Source of the DNA: Methylocystis heyeri
Lineage (GTDB): Bacteria > Pseudomonadota > Alphaproteobacteria > Rhizobiales > Beijerinckiaceae
NCBI RefSeq assembly: GCF_004802635.2
Contig: NZ_CP046052.1
Span: forward strand, 2,046,001-2,110,000
Reading direction: 5' to 3'
DNA: 64,000 nt
The notes under the pieces are model-generated. The model was not told the origin of the DNA, did no database searches, and worked only from the letters and a program-made list of their open reading frames with translations. A program made the translations under genes and the position numbers. This document shows, piece by piece, positions 44,388-53,925 of the stretch. Positions within the stretch are counted from its first letter, which is position 1. Every line of letters starts with the position of its first letter.

Positions 44388-44488
44388 GAGCGGCATTTCA
44401 TATCCCTTCGCCGCAGAAATCGATGCCGATCGGTGATTTTTGCGGCGGTCGCGTCCGCGTATCGCGAAGCGATCTCGCGGAAGCCGTA
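44388..44488 (+). repeat. dispersed repeat (family C)
   Basis: GCGGCGGTCGCGTCCGCGTA, then TCGCGAAGCGATCTCGCGGAAGCC (44441-44486), nearly the same as at 36884-36928. It is preceded by an inverted GCTCTTTTGGAGCGGC. It fills the gap between pgm and the DUF3422 gene. Confidence 0.65.
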
Positions 44489-44502
44489 TAAGAGGCCAAG
44501 CC

Positions 44503-45816
44503 ATGTTGCAGTCCGTCGCCCGCGGCTCTTTCCCCGAGCATGAATCGCGCGCAGCGATCATGGCCGAGCTTCACGCCCGGCCTTTTCTGCCGCTCGCGAC
44601 GCCGCGCCGCGTCTATCATTTCGCCTTCGCGACCAATGAGGACGAAGCCCGTAACGACCGCGAGGAGATCGAACGCCTCGCCACGGCGCATCCGGGCGAG
44701 GCGGCGAGCGACGCCAAATTCCTGACGATGAGCTTCGGCGCCTGGGAATTGCGCTGGGAGCAGCACACCGAATTCACCACCTACACCTGGTCCACCTCAG
44801 AAGGCGCGCAAACGCCCTTCTCGCATCCCGACCCGTTGAGAAGCGGCGAGATCGACTTTCGCGCGCCCGGCCGGCTGATCGTGGCGACGCATCTTTGCGT
44901 CGTGGACGGCGGGCATGATCTCGAAAGCCTCGCGGCGCTGTTCAATTCGCAAAGCCTCTGCGTCATCGGCGCCGCAAAGGGCGCGGCCCATGTGCTGACG
45001 GATTTCGCGCTCGACGCCTACGGCTTCACCCGCATGGCGATCCGCTACAACGCCGCCGGCGAACTCGGCGCGGGCCGCGTCGCGCAGCGCGCGCTGGAGG
45101 TCGAAACCTATCGCACGCTGGCGCTGCTCGGCCTGCCCGAGGCGCGCCGCGCCAGCCCCGAGCTGCGCGCGATGGAGCGCGAGGTTTCCGGCATCACCCA
45201 TGCGCTGAGCCAGTTGCAGGACGCCCGCACCAATCAGGATCTGTTGCAGAGACTGTCGGACCTTCTGGCGGCGAGCGAGGCGCTGGCGACCAGGACCGCC
45301 TTCCGCTTCGGCGCGAGCCGCGCTTACCACGCGCTGGTGAAGCACCGGCTGGAGCTGCTGCAGGAAACCAAGGAGGGCGAATATGTCACGCTTTCCGCCT
45401 TCCTGCGCGCCCGGCTCGATCCCGCGATCGAGACCTGCAACGCCGTGGAGGCGCGGGAGGCGCGTCTTTCCAGCCAGGTCGAGCGCGCGATCACCCTGAT
45501 GCGCACGGGCCTCACCTTCGAGCTGGAGCGCCAGAACAGCAGCCTGCTGGACGACATGAACCGCCGCGCGCGGCTGCAGCTGCGCCTGCAGCGCATCGTG
45601 CAGGGCATCTCGACCGCGGCGCTGACTTATTACCTCCTGGGCCTGAGCGCTTTCGTCGCCAAGGGCGTGGAGGACGCCGGCTGGCTGCCCGCCGCAATGA
45701 CCGCAGAGGAAGTCACGGCGCTGTCCCTTCCCTTGTCGATTCTCGCTTCCTGGCTGTTCATGGAACGGCTGCGGCATCTTTCCAAGAAAGCGGCCAAGGA
45801 GGAGCAGGTCGACTGA
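44503..45816 (+). CDS. DUF3422 family membrane-anchored protein
   Basis: 437 aa. The N-terminal domain starts LHARPFLPLATPRRVYHFAF, typical of DUF3422. A long helical, coiled-coil-prone middle (residues about 210-360) has VEAREARLSSQVERAITLMR. Two C-terminal membrane helices (AALTYYLLGLSAFVAKG and ALSLPLSILASWLFM) resemble a CorA-like anchor. Function unknown. It is widely distributed in alphaproteobacteria. It follows pgm on the same strand. Confidence 0.9.
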   Translation: MLQSVARGSFPEHESRAAIMAELHARPFLPLATPRRVYHFAFATNEDEARNDREEIERLATAHPGEAASDAKFLTMSFGAWELRWEQHTEFTTYTWSTSEGAQTPFSHPDPLRSGEIDFRAPGRLIVATHLCVVDGGHDLESLAALFNSQSLCVIGAAKGAAHVLTDFALDAYGFTRMAIRYNAAGELGAGRVAQRALEVETYRTLALLGLPEARRASPELRAMEREVSGITHALSQLQDARTNQDLLQRLSDLLAASEALATRTAFRFGASRAYHALVKHRLELLQETKEGEYVTLSAFLRARLDPAIETCNAVEAREARLSSQVERAITLMRTGLTFELERQNSSLLDDMNRRARLQLRLQRIVQGISTAALTYYLLGLSAFVAKGVEDAGWLPAAMTAEEVTALSLPLSILASWLFMERLRHLSKKAAKEEQVD

Positions 45817-46114
45817 GGCCTTTTTCGGGGTCGCCGAACCGGTTTTCACCGAATGATGATGGGATATCCGCTCGATGGGAGCTTGCTTCGCTCGTCATCC
45901 GATCGGCTGGAACAGGCATGAAATCCTGCGATATTGCTATTGAGCATTTCTCAACCAAAAATTCGAACGCCGCCTCTTCGGCCTAAACTTATTCTCCACA
46001 AGCATAAAGCGCCGACGAAGGCGCAAAATGCTTTCAAACGGCTGAATTCTCTGCGGTTCAAACCACTCTTTTTTAATTTCTAGCCCGGATGTTTTCGCGG
46101 ACTGCATTGGTGGA

Positions 46115-48220
46115 ATGAAAACAATGGATAATGAGACTCGTCCCTCTGCTGCCCCCATCCGTGATTTACGCGCTGCGCTGAAAGAGCGCTCGGGCTCGGT
46201 CGCGATTCTGTTCGCCCTGGCGGCAGTGCCGCTCATGCTGGCCCTGGGCGTCGCCGCCGACTATGCGCGCACGGCTTCCCTGAAGTCGCGGCTGCAGCAG
46301 GCGGCGGACGCCGCCGTCTTGAGCGCAGGAGCAAGATCAGCGCTCACCCAGGCGGCGCGCCAGCAGATCGTCCTGAATGCGCTGCAGGCGAATCTGGGAT
46401 CGCTGGCGTCGACCGTCAACCTGCAGGCGACGGAATCGGAGCCGCTGCCCGGCACCTACACGGTGAACGTCACGGCGACGCTGCCGACGACGGTGATGAA
46501 GATCGCGCACATCAATTCGCTGAATGTGAGCGTGACGTCGACGGCGCAGACCATCGGCGTCTCTTCTCAGGCGCCGCTGGAATTGGCGCTCGCGCTGGAT
46601 AACACCGGCTCCATGATGAACAATATGTCCGACCTGAAAAGCGCCGCGACGACCCTCGTCCAGACGGTGATGTCGGCGGGGCAGAACGGCTCTGTGCGCG
46701 TTTCGGTCGTGCCTTATGTGGCTGCGGTCAATCCCGGATTGACCGACATGAGCATGGTCGACACGACAGCCGGTTCGCCCTGGAACGGCAACTGGTATGT
46801 CTGGACTTGGCTGACGCAAAACAGCGGCTGCACGCCGAATTGGGGATCGTCGTCCGGCGGCGGCGGAAGCGGCGGCGCCGGCGCCGGCGGAAGCGGCGAC
46901 GCCAATGATCTGATCGAGATGATCAATCCTTTCCGGCGCATCGCCCAGGAATTGTTCGGCGTCGCCTCGGCCCATGCGGCGAGCAGCGGCATCACGCCCA
47001 ATACGATCCCGCCTTTGCTGACCTATAGCTGGAAATCGCCCCAGACCAAGAAGACCTACACCGTTCCGAACGGCTTTCTCACCGTCGGCAAGGATATTTG
47101 GGGGCTGCATTCGACGGGCGGCTGCGAGTGGCTGGAAAATCCCGGTCCGGGCGTCATCAGCAATTACGACCTGTTCAGCCGCGTCATGACCAGCACTGGC
47201 AAAGCGGCCACCTGGAAAGGCTGCGTGGAGGCGCGTCCGACCAAGACCGACGTCTCATGGTACAATGGCACTTACGGAACGTCGTTGACCGCGTCGCAGG
47301 ATTACGACGTGACCGACACGCCCCCCTCGGCCAGCGATCCGCTGTCGAAATTCGTGCCTTACTTCTGGCCCGACGAGCCGGATTATTCCCCCTTCACCTG
47401 GAGCACGGTGGCCGCGGGAGCCTACTCGTCCACGACCAAGGGGTTCCACAACAACTACCTCTATGACGGAACCATTCCGAACAATTGGGGATGGGCGGCG
47501 CTGTCCTATCCCAATTGGAGCGGCGGCCAATATCTCCTGAAATACGACGGAACCACCAAGGCCGCGATCATCCAGGAGACCCCCGACGCCGCAGGCTACA
47601 CCTACGGCCCCAACGCCGGCTGCCCCGACCCGGTCGTGCGCCTGACCAACAACCAGGGCAATGTCATCTCCGCGATCTCCAACCTCAACTACTGGATGAG
47701 CGGCGGCACGGTGATCTCGGAAGGTCTGATGTGGGCATGGCGCACCTTGTCGCCCAACGCGCCCTATTCCGACGGCAAGGCTTACAACACCCCCGGCGTG
47801 CAGAAGGTGATCGTTCTGATGACCGACGGCGTCAACGAGCTGATCGACAACGGCAATAATTCGACCAGCATCAACACGCCGAATGTTTCCGACTACTCGG
47901 CCTATGGCTATCTCGGCGCCAACCGGCTCTGGTCCGCCAACAGCGCTCAGACCTACACCGCCGCGGCGACCTATTTCGATAATCGCCTGACGGCGGCCTG
48001 CACCAACGCCAAAGCGGCTGGGGTGAAGATCTACACCGTCATGTTCAATCACGCCGGCTTTCTGACCACGGCGCAACAGAACCATGTCACCTCGCTTCTG
48101 CAGCAATGCGCGTCGCAGCCGACCTACGCTTATCTCGCGACCGACTCGGTCTCGCTGAACAGCGCCTTCAGCGCGATCGCGAGTTCGGCCACGGCGGCGC
48201 CGCTGCATCTGACGAAGTAA
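46115..48220 (+). CDS. TadG-like pseudopilus protein with split von Willebrand A domain
   Basis: 701 aa. The Tad-type N-terminus is RSGSVAILFALAAVPLMLALGVAADYARTA (shown in part: GSVAILFALAAVPLMLA), one membrane helix. A vWA domain starts at LALALDNTGSMMN, a MIDAS loop with D-x-T-x-S, and resumes at VIVLMTDGVNEL. Between them lies a 300-residue insert rich in Gly, Ser, Trp and Tyr. The C-terminus APLHLTK matches the second TadG-like protein at 56126. It probably anchors in the inner membrane and projects to the surface with Flp/Tad pili. The pilus machinery is not in the window. Confidence 0.88.
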   Translation: MKTMDNETRPSAAPIRDLRAALKERSGSVAILFALAAVPLMLALGVAADYARTASLKSRLQQAADAAVLSAGARSALTQAARQQIVLNALQANLGSLASTVNLQATESEPLPGTYTVNVTATLPTTVMKIAHINSLNVSVTSTAQTIGVSSQAPLELALALDNTGSMMNNMSDLKSAATTLVQTVMSAGQNGSVRVSVVPYVAAVNPGLTDMSMVDTTAGSPWNGNWYVWTWLTQNSGCTPNWGSSSGGGGSGGAGAGGSGDANDLIEMINPFRRIAQELFGVASAHAASSGITPNTIPPLLTYSWKSPQTKKTYTVPNGFLTVGKDIWGLHSTGGCEWLENPGPGVISNYDLFSRVMTSTGKAATWKGCVEARPTKTDVSWYNGTYGTSLTASQDYDVTDTPPSASDPLSKFVPYFWPDEPDYSPFTWSTVAAGAYSSTTKGFHNNYLYDGTIPNNWGWAALSYPNWSGGQYLLKYDGTTKAAIIQETPDAAGYTYGPNAGCPDPVVRLTNNQGNVISAISNLNYWMSGGTVISEGLMWAWRTLSPNAPYSDGKAYNTPGVQKVIVLMTDGVNELIDNGNNSTSINTPNVSDYSAYGYLGANRLWSANSAQTYTAAATYFDNRLTAACTNAKAAGVKIYTVMFNHAGFLTTAQQNHVTSLLQQCASQPTYAYLATDSVSLNSAFSAIASSATAAPLHLTK

Positions 48221-48249
48221 TTTGGACCTCGACTGATTGAGAGTGCGGC

Positions 48250-48284
48250 AAGGGACCCAGGGATGAGCAATCCCTGGGTTCCTT
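48250..48284 (+). terminator. hairpin after the TadG-like gene
   Basis: AAGGGACCCAGGGAT - GAGCA - ATCCCTGGGTTCCTT, a 15-bp stem with one G-T pair, 30 bases after the stop. There is no long T run, so termination is probable but not certain. Confidence 0.7.
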
Positions 48285-48295
48285 GCTGCGTCGCT

Positions 48296-48353
48296 AGAGT
48301 GTTTTACGCGTTTCCCACGCCGAAACGGCGCCCACTTCGGCTGGAAACGCTCT
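48296..48353 (+). repeat. dispersed palindromic repeat (family D)
   Basis: AGAGTGTTTTACGCGTTTCC, CACGCCGAAACGGCG, CCCACTTCGGCTGGAAACGC; matches 29920-29970. The remaining gap to 48782 has no ORF with protein character. Confidence 0.65.
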
Positions 48354-48782
48354 GCCCCTCTCGTGAAACCAGTATCGGACCACGGGCGACCAGAGCGAGC
48401 CAAACTGCCCACTCCCATCAGTGGCTAGGCTTCTAGCGGGTCAATGCCGGCGCCGTGCCTGTGCTTGTCGCAGCCGCCACGCCACGAAGCCGCGCAGATC
48501 CTGAAAATAATGCAGTCTTGCTTGATTTCGGTTCGCTGCGTCTTGGCGCGAATGCCCGGTCATGACGACGAGAAGCGACCGCCGATCCGTAAATGTCCAA
48601 GCTTGAAAATGCTCTGAGACCGATTCAACCAGTCGGAAATAGAAGGATATTTTTATTGAATTCGGCTTCGGGTCGGAATTTCCAGTGCAGCGGACGATAG
48701 AAAGGTCTTCGACGCGCGGTCGCCGCTCTCACGCCGGCGACCACAAACCCCATCCGCGCCCCTGTCGGCGCCGCGCGGAATT

Positions 48783-49337
48783 CTACAGCCGCAAATGCGA
48801 GGAGGACGCCCTCGGCGACCCCTTATGATGGCCCCAGACGAAGGCGGCGATGGCGCCGACGACGAGCGCTATCAGCGTCACGAGCAGGGTCGAGCGATCG
48901 AGCCAGGCGATGAAAGGCACGCTGATTCCCAGGATCAGGCCGACGACGCAAATGCGCCAGGCCCCGATCTGCGCCCCCGCGGTAAAAGTGCCGAGCGCCA
49001 GCACTGTGAGAACCAGCAGAGGCGTGGCGACCACATTCACCATCTGGCTGACGTCGGACATGGTGACGATGCGCATGGCGACGAAGACCGCGCCCCAATG
49101 CAGCGCCTCGATGCGAATGAGGCGCCCGAGAAGCGCCTGATGCTGCGCGTCGTGCAGGCGGGTCCAGACGCAGACCGCGGCGAAACAGGGGACGAGGAAT
49201 TCCCAATAATAGGTCGTCGCCACGGGCATGACGCTGGCGAAGGCGACGCCGACGATGGCGGCGATAAGCATCGCGATATAGGGCCAGTCGCGCCTGAAAA
49301 AGCCGTGAGCCGTCGATTCGCCCTGTTGCTCGGCCAT
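48783..49337 (-). CDS. hypothetical membrane protein, 184 aa
   Basis: Five or six hydrophobic helices (PYIAMLIAAIVGVAFASVM, VATPLLVLTVLALGTFTAGA, STLLVTLIALVVGAIAAFVW) with short loops and a charged tail. The N-terminus is MAEQQGESTAHGFFRRDW. Family not recognised. It is on the same strand as, and upstream of it lies, xseB with an 86-bp gap. Confidence 0.7.
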   Translation of the reverse strand: MAEQQGESTAHGFFRRDWPYIAMLIAAIVGVAFASVMPVATTYYWEFLVPCFAAVCVWTRLHDAQHQALLGRLIRIEALHWGAVFVAMRIVTMSDVSQMVNVVATPLLVLTVLALGTFTAGAQIGAWRICVVGLILGISVPFIAWLDRSTLLVTLIALVVGAIAAFVWGHHKGSPRASSSHLRL

Positions 49338-49423
49338 GACCTCAACTCCTGCGAAAAAAGATTTCCCTGTGCGCCCGAAGCCGGGCGGGCGGCAGCTTCG
49401 CCTGTTTCGCCCACCTTGGCAAA

Positions 49424-49672
49424 TCAGCCGACGTCGAGCGGAGCCACGCCTTTGGGCGCGCCGTTGTCGCCGAGATTGATTTTTTCGATACGCGCCTCGG
49501 CCTGCGCCAGCAAGGCGTCGCAGCGCTTCTTCAACGCGTCGCCGCGCTCGTAGAGCTTCACGGATTCATCGAGCGAAACCGAGCCCTTTTCCAGCCTGGA
49601 AACGATTTCCTCGAGTTCCTGCATAGCCTTCTCGAAAGGCATGGAGTCGATTTCGGCGAGGGCTTCGGACAA
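49424..49672 (-). CDS. xseB: exodeoxyribonuclease VII small subunit
   Basis: 82 aa from a TTG at 49672 (MSEALAEIDSMPFEKAM; ATG at 49642 or GTG at 49753 are alternatives). The family core FEKAMQELEEIVSRLEKGSV, then LYERGDALKKRCDALL, is intact. It pairs with XseA to degrade single-stranded DNA; xseA is not in the window. Downstream of, and co-directional with, the CDF transporter, about 80 bases from its stop. Confidence 0.9.
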   Translation of the reverse strand: MSEALAEIDSMPFEKAMQELEEIVSRLEKGSVSLDESVKLYERGDALKKRCDALLAQAEARIEKINLGDNGAPKGVAPLDVG

Positions 49673-49749
49673 GGGATATTCTCTTGATTTCGGCGGTTGC
49701 GAGAGTTCTACCCGATCGCCCGGGAAATTGCGAACGCCCTGGCGGGCGG

Positions 49750-51144
49750 TCACGCGCCGATCGGCTCGGGGTGGCCGGCGATGCGCAAGATGGTCGGAAA
49801 CTCCTCGCGCAGCTTGCGCTCCATGCCGTCGAGCGCCTCGTGCACGGCCTCGACCGTCAGCATTTCGTCGAAACGGCAGTGATAATTGACCACCAGCCCG
49901 CTCGAGGTGCCGCGAACGCGCACGTCGTGGACGTCGTGAACGGCCCCTTCCGCAGCGGCATGGCGCTGCAGCGAGTTCTCGACCGCGGCGCGCATGGCGG
50001 GGTCGGCGTCGCGGCCGATGAGAACATGCGGCGCCAGCGGCTCGAGATGGGTGTCGATTTCCGTATCGGCCCCGAACTCGTCCCGCAGCGCGCTCTCGAA
50101 TTCCGAGGCGACGGCATGGGCGCGGGCGAGCTCCAGCTCCCCTTCCATTTCCATGTCCAGGCTGATGGAGAGTTTTTCGTCGAGCTGCTGCACGACGATG
50201 TGATGCGACTGCAGATGCCGCCGCGCCGCGACGAGCAGGATGCGTTCGATCATGGTCTCGTCGTCCAGCGCGCGCGCCTCGATGGTGACCGTGATTTCCG
50301 CATTGGCGGAATCCGCCGCGATGGCGCGATTGACCAAGGCCTTGATGCGCGCCGCCTGTTCGACGCTCAAAGTGCGCGAAACCGCGATGGAGGCCTCTCC
50401 GATGACCTTGGCGCCCACGGTGCGCAGCCGCAGGCTCTCCAGAGCGATGACGCCGGGAACGTCGTTGATGATCTGGTTGAAATGCGGAACCAGCTCCTTC
50501 GGCGCCGCATCGAGCAGGGTCTCGATGGTGCGCCGGCCGAGCCGAAACCCCGCCACCGCGATGAACAGCGCGACGCCGAACGCGGCGACGGCGTCGCCGG
50601 CCACGAAGCCGAAATGCGTCGCCGCGAGCCCCAGCAGCACGAGCACGGAAGAAATGAGGTCGCTCGCGAAATGAAGCGCGTCGGCGGCGAGCGCCTCGCT
50701 GCCCTCCGCCTCGGCGATTCGGGACAGCTGCCGGGAGCGGACGAAATCGATCAGGATCGAGCCGCCCAGCACGGCGAAGACGGGCCAGCCGGCGTCGATG
50801 TCATGGTCGCCTTCGCCGAGCCGGCGCACCGCCTCCGCCACCACCACCAGCGCCAGCCCGAAGAGCAACCCGGTCTCCACCAGAGCGGCGAGAGACTCGA
50901 TCTTGCCGTGGCCGTAGTGGTGCTCCTCGTCGGCGGGCTTGTCCGCAGCGCGCACGGCGAAATAGGTCAGGATCGTCGCGCCGGTGTCGACCCCGGCGTG
51001 GCCGGCCTCGGAAAGGAGCGACAGCGACCCGGACCAGAGCCCCGCCGCAAGCTTGGCGAGGGCGAGAACGGCGCTCGCGGCGATGGACGCCTTGGCGGCG
51101 CCCAGCTTCTCGGAAGGCTCTGCAAACTCGAGTTCGTCGGTCAT
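49750..51144 (-). CDS. cation diffusion facilitator family transporter
   Basis: 464 aa from MTDELEFAEPSEKLG. Six membrane helices with the CDF metal sites HxxxD in LLSEAGHAGVDTGA (helix II) and ADALHFASDLISS (helix V), and the His-rich loop EEHHYGHGK. The long cytoplasmic part (residues about 215-460) appears to hold two consecutive CDF dimerisation-type domains instead of one. It exports Zn, Fe, Co or Mn; the metal is not predictable. Confidence 0.92.
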   Translation of the reverse strand: MTDELEFAEPSEKLGAAKASIAASAVLALAKLAAGLWSGSLSLLSEAGHAGVDTGATILTYFAVRAADKPADEEHHYGHGKIESLAALVETGLLFGLALVVVAEAVRRLGEGDHDIDAGWPVFAVLGGSILIDFVRSRQLSRIAEAEGSEALAADALHFASDLISSVLVLLGLAATHFGFVAGDAVAAFGVALFIAVAGFRLGRRTIETLLDAAPKELVPHFNQIINDVPGVIALESLRLRTVGAKVIGEASIAVSRTLSVEQAARIKALVNRAIAADSANAEITVTIEARALDDETMIERILLVAARRHLQSHHIVVQQLDEKLSISLDMEMEGELELARAHAVASEFESALRDEFGADTEIDTHLEPLAPHVLIGRDADPAMRAAVENSLQRHAAAEGAVHDVHDVRVRGTSSGLVVNYHCRFDEMLTVEAVHEALDGMERKLREEFPTILRIAGHPEPIGA

Positions 51145-51516
51145 GAGCGTGAGGCTGGTTGAGAGGGAGGCCGGCTCTTCGGCCGAGCCGGACAAGTAGC
51201 AATTCGCGCCGGCGCGCGCAAACGCCGCACCCGTTTCGGATGCGGGCCCCGGCGGACGCGCTTGCGCCCCGAGCGGGCGAAAGCGGCGCCGGCGCGCTGG
51301 AAAGCCGCTTTGCGGCCGGCCCCGGTCCCCGGGGCTGGGCGAGGCCGGCCTTGATTTCGTCAAAACCGAAGGCGCTCCAGCGTCGCCTCGGCGAGAGGCC
51401 CGGCGTAATAGCGGCGCTATCGGCGCCGAATCCGCCCCAGTAGTTTGGCGCAATATTTGCTTGCGTGGTGTCGTCGAAGACTTTGTTCCCTTTCAGACAA
51501 GGGCCCGCGAGGATCG

Positions 51517-51750
51517 ATGCCGCTTTACGCCTATCACTGCCAGGATTGCGCCGCCGAGTTCGAACTTTTGGTGCGCGCGTCGGACACTCCCGCCTGCCCT
51601 GCCTGCGGCAGCGAAAAGCTGCAGCAGCAGGTGGCCAGGATCTGCTCTGAAATCAAATATCCGGCCATCGCCAAATCATGGCGGCAGCGGGCCGCGCGCG
51701 AGGGAGACCTCTCCAATTTCAACAAGTCGGAACAGGGACTGAAGAAATAG
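51517..51750 (+). CDS. FmdB-type zinc-ribbon protein
   Basis: 77 aa from MPLYAYHCQDCAAEFELLVR, with two Cys pairs (HCQDC, CPACG) forming the zinc ribbon of the FmdB/Regulatory_CxxC family. The C-terminal half is charged. The family is named for a methylotroph formamidase regulator, but the role of most members is unproven. The ribosome site is CGAGGA. Confidence 0.9.
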   Translation: MPLYAYHCQDCAAEFELLVRASDTPACPACGSEKLQQQVARICSEIKYPAIAKSWRQRAAREGDLSNFNKSEQGLKK

Positions 51751-51969
51751 CGCGGCGGGGCGGCGCTCGGGCGGTCGGAGCCGGCGCTCCGCTCGCCTCA
51801 AACTCGATTCTGTCGCATCGCACAACCGCAAGACTGCGCCAATAGGTCGCTGCCCATTCGCGTCGGATTCAGCTATATTTTACCAATAGCAATGTAGTAT
51901 ATGTCGTGATACGATATGTTTTGTGTGGCGATGCGTGCTGCGATGCAAAACCGGAAGTGAGGAACTGGT

Positions 51970-52257
51970 ATGGAATCCTTCAGAACCTGGTTGCAAGACT
52001 GGTCTGACGCCTGCGAATACGCCAAAGAATGCGCGCCGGACCTCTCCTTCCTGGCTCCCCATGAGCCCTACACGGCGCTGGCCGCGATCGCCGCCGCCTG
52101 CGCTTTCCTCTGGTGGTGGAACGAGAAGCGAATCATTCCCCTGATCGATGCGGAAAGCCGCTACCGCCGTCCGGCGGAGACCGCCGCGACCGCCGGGCTG
52201 CGGCTGGTTCTCGACGATCTGAAGGAAATGTGCCAGCAGCGCCGGGCCGCCGCCTGA
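51970..52257 (+). CDS. hypothetical small membrane protein, 95 aa
   Basis: One clear membrane segment (PYTALAAIAAACAFLWWW) followed by a basic patch and a helical cytoplasmic tail (LRLVLDDLKEMCQQRR). The N-terminus MESFRTWLQDWSDACEY is polar. Unknown family. The upstream 220 bases are locally AT-rich with no gene. Confidence 0.6.
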   Translation: MESFRTWLQDWSDACEYAKECAPDLSFLAPHEPYTALAAIAAACAFLWWWNEKRIIPLIDAESRYRRPAETAATAGLRLVLDDLKEMCQQRRAAA

Positions 52258-52470
52258 GGTCCCGCGGGCTTCGACCCGCGAGGGAACCGCACAGGAAAGC
52301 CGGCGGAGTTTTTCCGCCGCGATATGCTCCGCATTAACGGTCGTGATTTAAAAAGCCTGCGCGGTTTCCGGCTCGCATCGCTCGACGGGCCGGAAAATCG
52401 CGTTTGCTTCCGGCTGCGTTCTCGCGCCGCGAGCGCTAGATAGGCCTTGTCGAATTCAAAAGGACGCTTC

Positions 52471-52911
52471 ATGCGCTATCTCCACACCATGGTGCGGGTC
52501 GCCGATCTGCAGCGCTCGCTCGACTTTTACTGCGGCGCTCTCGGGATGGTCGAAATCCGCCGCAGTGAGAACGACAAGGGGCGCTACACCCTGGTTTATC
52601 TCGCCGCCCCCGGCGACGCGGCCGCGGCCCGGGACGAAGATGCGCCTCTGCTCGAACTGACCTTCAACTGGGACCCCGAGATATATTCGGGCGGGCGCAA
52701 TTTCGGTCATGTCGCCTTCGCCGTCGACGATATCTACCAGACCTGCTCGCGTCTCCTGGCCGCCGGCGTGACCATCAATCGCCCGCCGCGCGACGGTCAC
52801 ATGGCCTTCATCCGTTCGCCGGATAATATTTCGATAGAGCTGTTGCAGTGCGACGCGCCGCTCCCGCCGCGGGAGCCGTGGACGTCCATGCAAAATATCG
52901 GGGTTTGGTGA
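52471..52911 (+). CDS. gloA: lactoylglutathione lyase (glyoxalase I)
   Basis: 146 aa. It converts the hemithioacetal of methylglyoxal and glutathione to lactoylglutathione. Start [20 protein letters not shown] with the metal His5. The other metal ligands are visible in LELTFNWD (Glu), [12 protein letters not shown] (His) and ISIELLQ (Glu). AAGGA lies before the ATG. Single gene. Confidence 0.95.
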   Translation: MRYLHTMVRVADLQRSLDFYCGALGMVEIRRSENDKGRYTLVYLAAPGDAAAARDEDAPLLELTFNWDPEIYSGGRNFGHVAFAVDDIYQTCSRLLAAGVTINRPPRDGHMAFIRSPDNISIELLQCDAPLPPREPWTSMQNIGVW

Positions 52912-53288
52912 CGAGCCTCGAGCTTGGCGCGCCGCGGCGCAGCACATAATTACGCTGAAGCTCTGGAACCACTGCGCCCTTTGCGCGTTGGATCCTTTAA
53001 GCGACCTGGGCCGGAATGCGCCGCCAGCCAGGCCGGCCTCGCGGCGCTCCTATGGGGCGCCCTCGCGACAATGTCCGCCGTATGGCGGCGTCGCGGCAAA
53101 GGCGCAAATTTTGCTTAACGCCAATGCGCGGTCGACGCCTTATGAAGCCGGGCGAACGAGCGCCACGAAGAAAATGCGTCGGGCTTGCGACGGCGTCCCC
53201 GCCGCTGCATCGCGTGCGAAATGTTAAGGGGAACCAGCGGAGAAAGCCGGACAAGCCCGCATGACGAGAAACGGAGAAGGAGGACGTT
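52912..53288. other. gap without recognisable gene
   Basis: About 370 bases between gloA and the 120-aa gene. Short reading frames on both strands are Arg/Pro/Ala-rich shadows without ribosome sites. The end of the gap carries the GGAGGAC ribosome site of the next gene at about 53278-53284. Confidence 0.4.
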
Positions 53289-53651
53289 ATGTTGATCGCT
53301 GACCTGATCCATTCCTGTTCGAACGCCAATGTCGCGGAGGCCGCCGTTTGCTGCATCGGGGGCAGCTTCGCCGAGCGGGTCGCCGCCGTGGCGGTCAAGA
53401 ACGGGATGAATGTAGGTCGATTCGTGGCCGCCATCGTCCGGGATTTCGGACGGCGCGCCAACGACGAGGCGATCGACGCGCTCCGCCGCCAGATCAGCGG
53501 GACGGACCAGCCGCTGCTCCATGGTCTCGTCCATGTGCTGGAGCCGGTGCTGCATGAGGGCGTCAGTTTTTACGACGACGAGACGCTGGGCGCCCCGGTG
53601 TCGGCGCTACGTGGCTCCCCCTGGTATGCCGGCCGCATCTGCCTGCAGTAA
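53289..53651 (+). CDS. hypothetical protein, 120 aa
   Basis: A strong GGAGG site precedes the ATG. The sequence starts MLIADLIHSCSNANVAEAAVC and looks helical in its first 70 residues (ERVAAVAVKNGMNVGRFVAA). No known family was recognised. An intrinsic terminator follows 26 bases after the stop, so it is a single-gene unit. Confidence 0.75.
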   Translation: MLIADLIHSCSNANVAEAAVCCIGGSFAERVAAVAVKNGMNVGRFVAAIVRDFGRRANDEAIDALRRQISGTDQPLLHGLVHVLEPVLHEGVSFYDDETLGAPVSALRGSPWYAGRICLQ

Positions 53652-53677
53652 AAATGAGCCAACCCGTAATCGGGCCG

Positions 53678-53707
53678 CCTCTCCCACGCCAGGGAGAGGC
53701 TTTTTTA
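53678..53707 (+). terminator. intrinsic terminator
   Basis: GCCTCTCCC - ACGCCA - GGGAGAGGC - TTTTTT: a perfect 9-bp stem and a T run, downstream of the 120-aa hypothetical gene. Confidence 0.92.
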
Positions 53708-53925
53708 TTCGCCCTGCCGCGGCCTTGCGAAAATCCGGGGCTCGCGGGACCTCAACCCCATGATCTCGCAGGATTCAGGTCGCTCCGGCGAAGGGCGGGA
53801 GCCTCCGCCGCTTTGCCGCGTCGACCTGCGCGCTCGGCGGGCGTTGCCCGAAAATATGGGAGCAGGCTTTACCGGAAAATATTGGAGTAGTATCTCCCTG
53901 AGACGGATCAACGCGAAACCGGACC

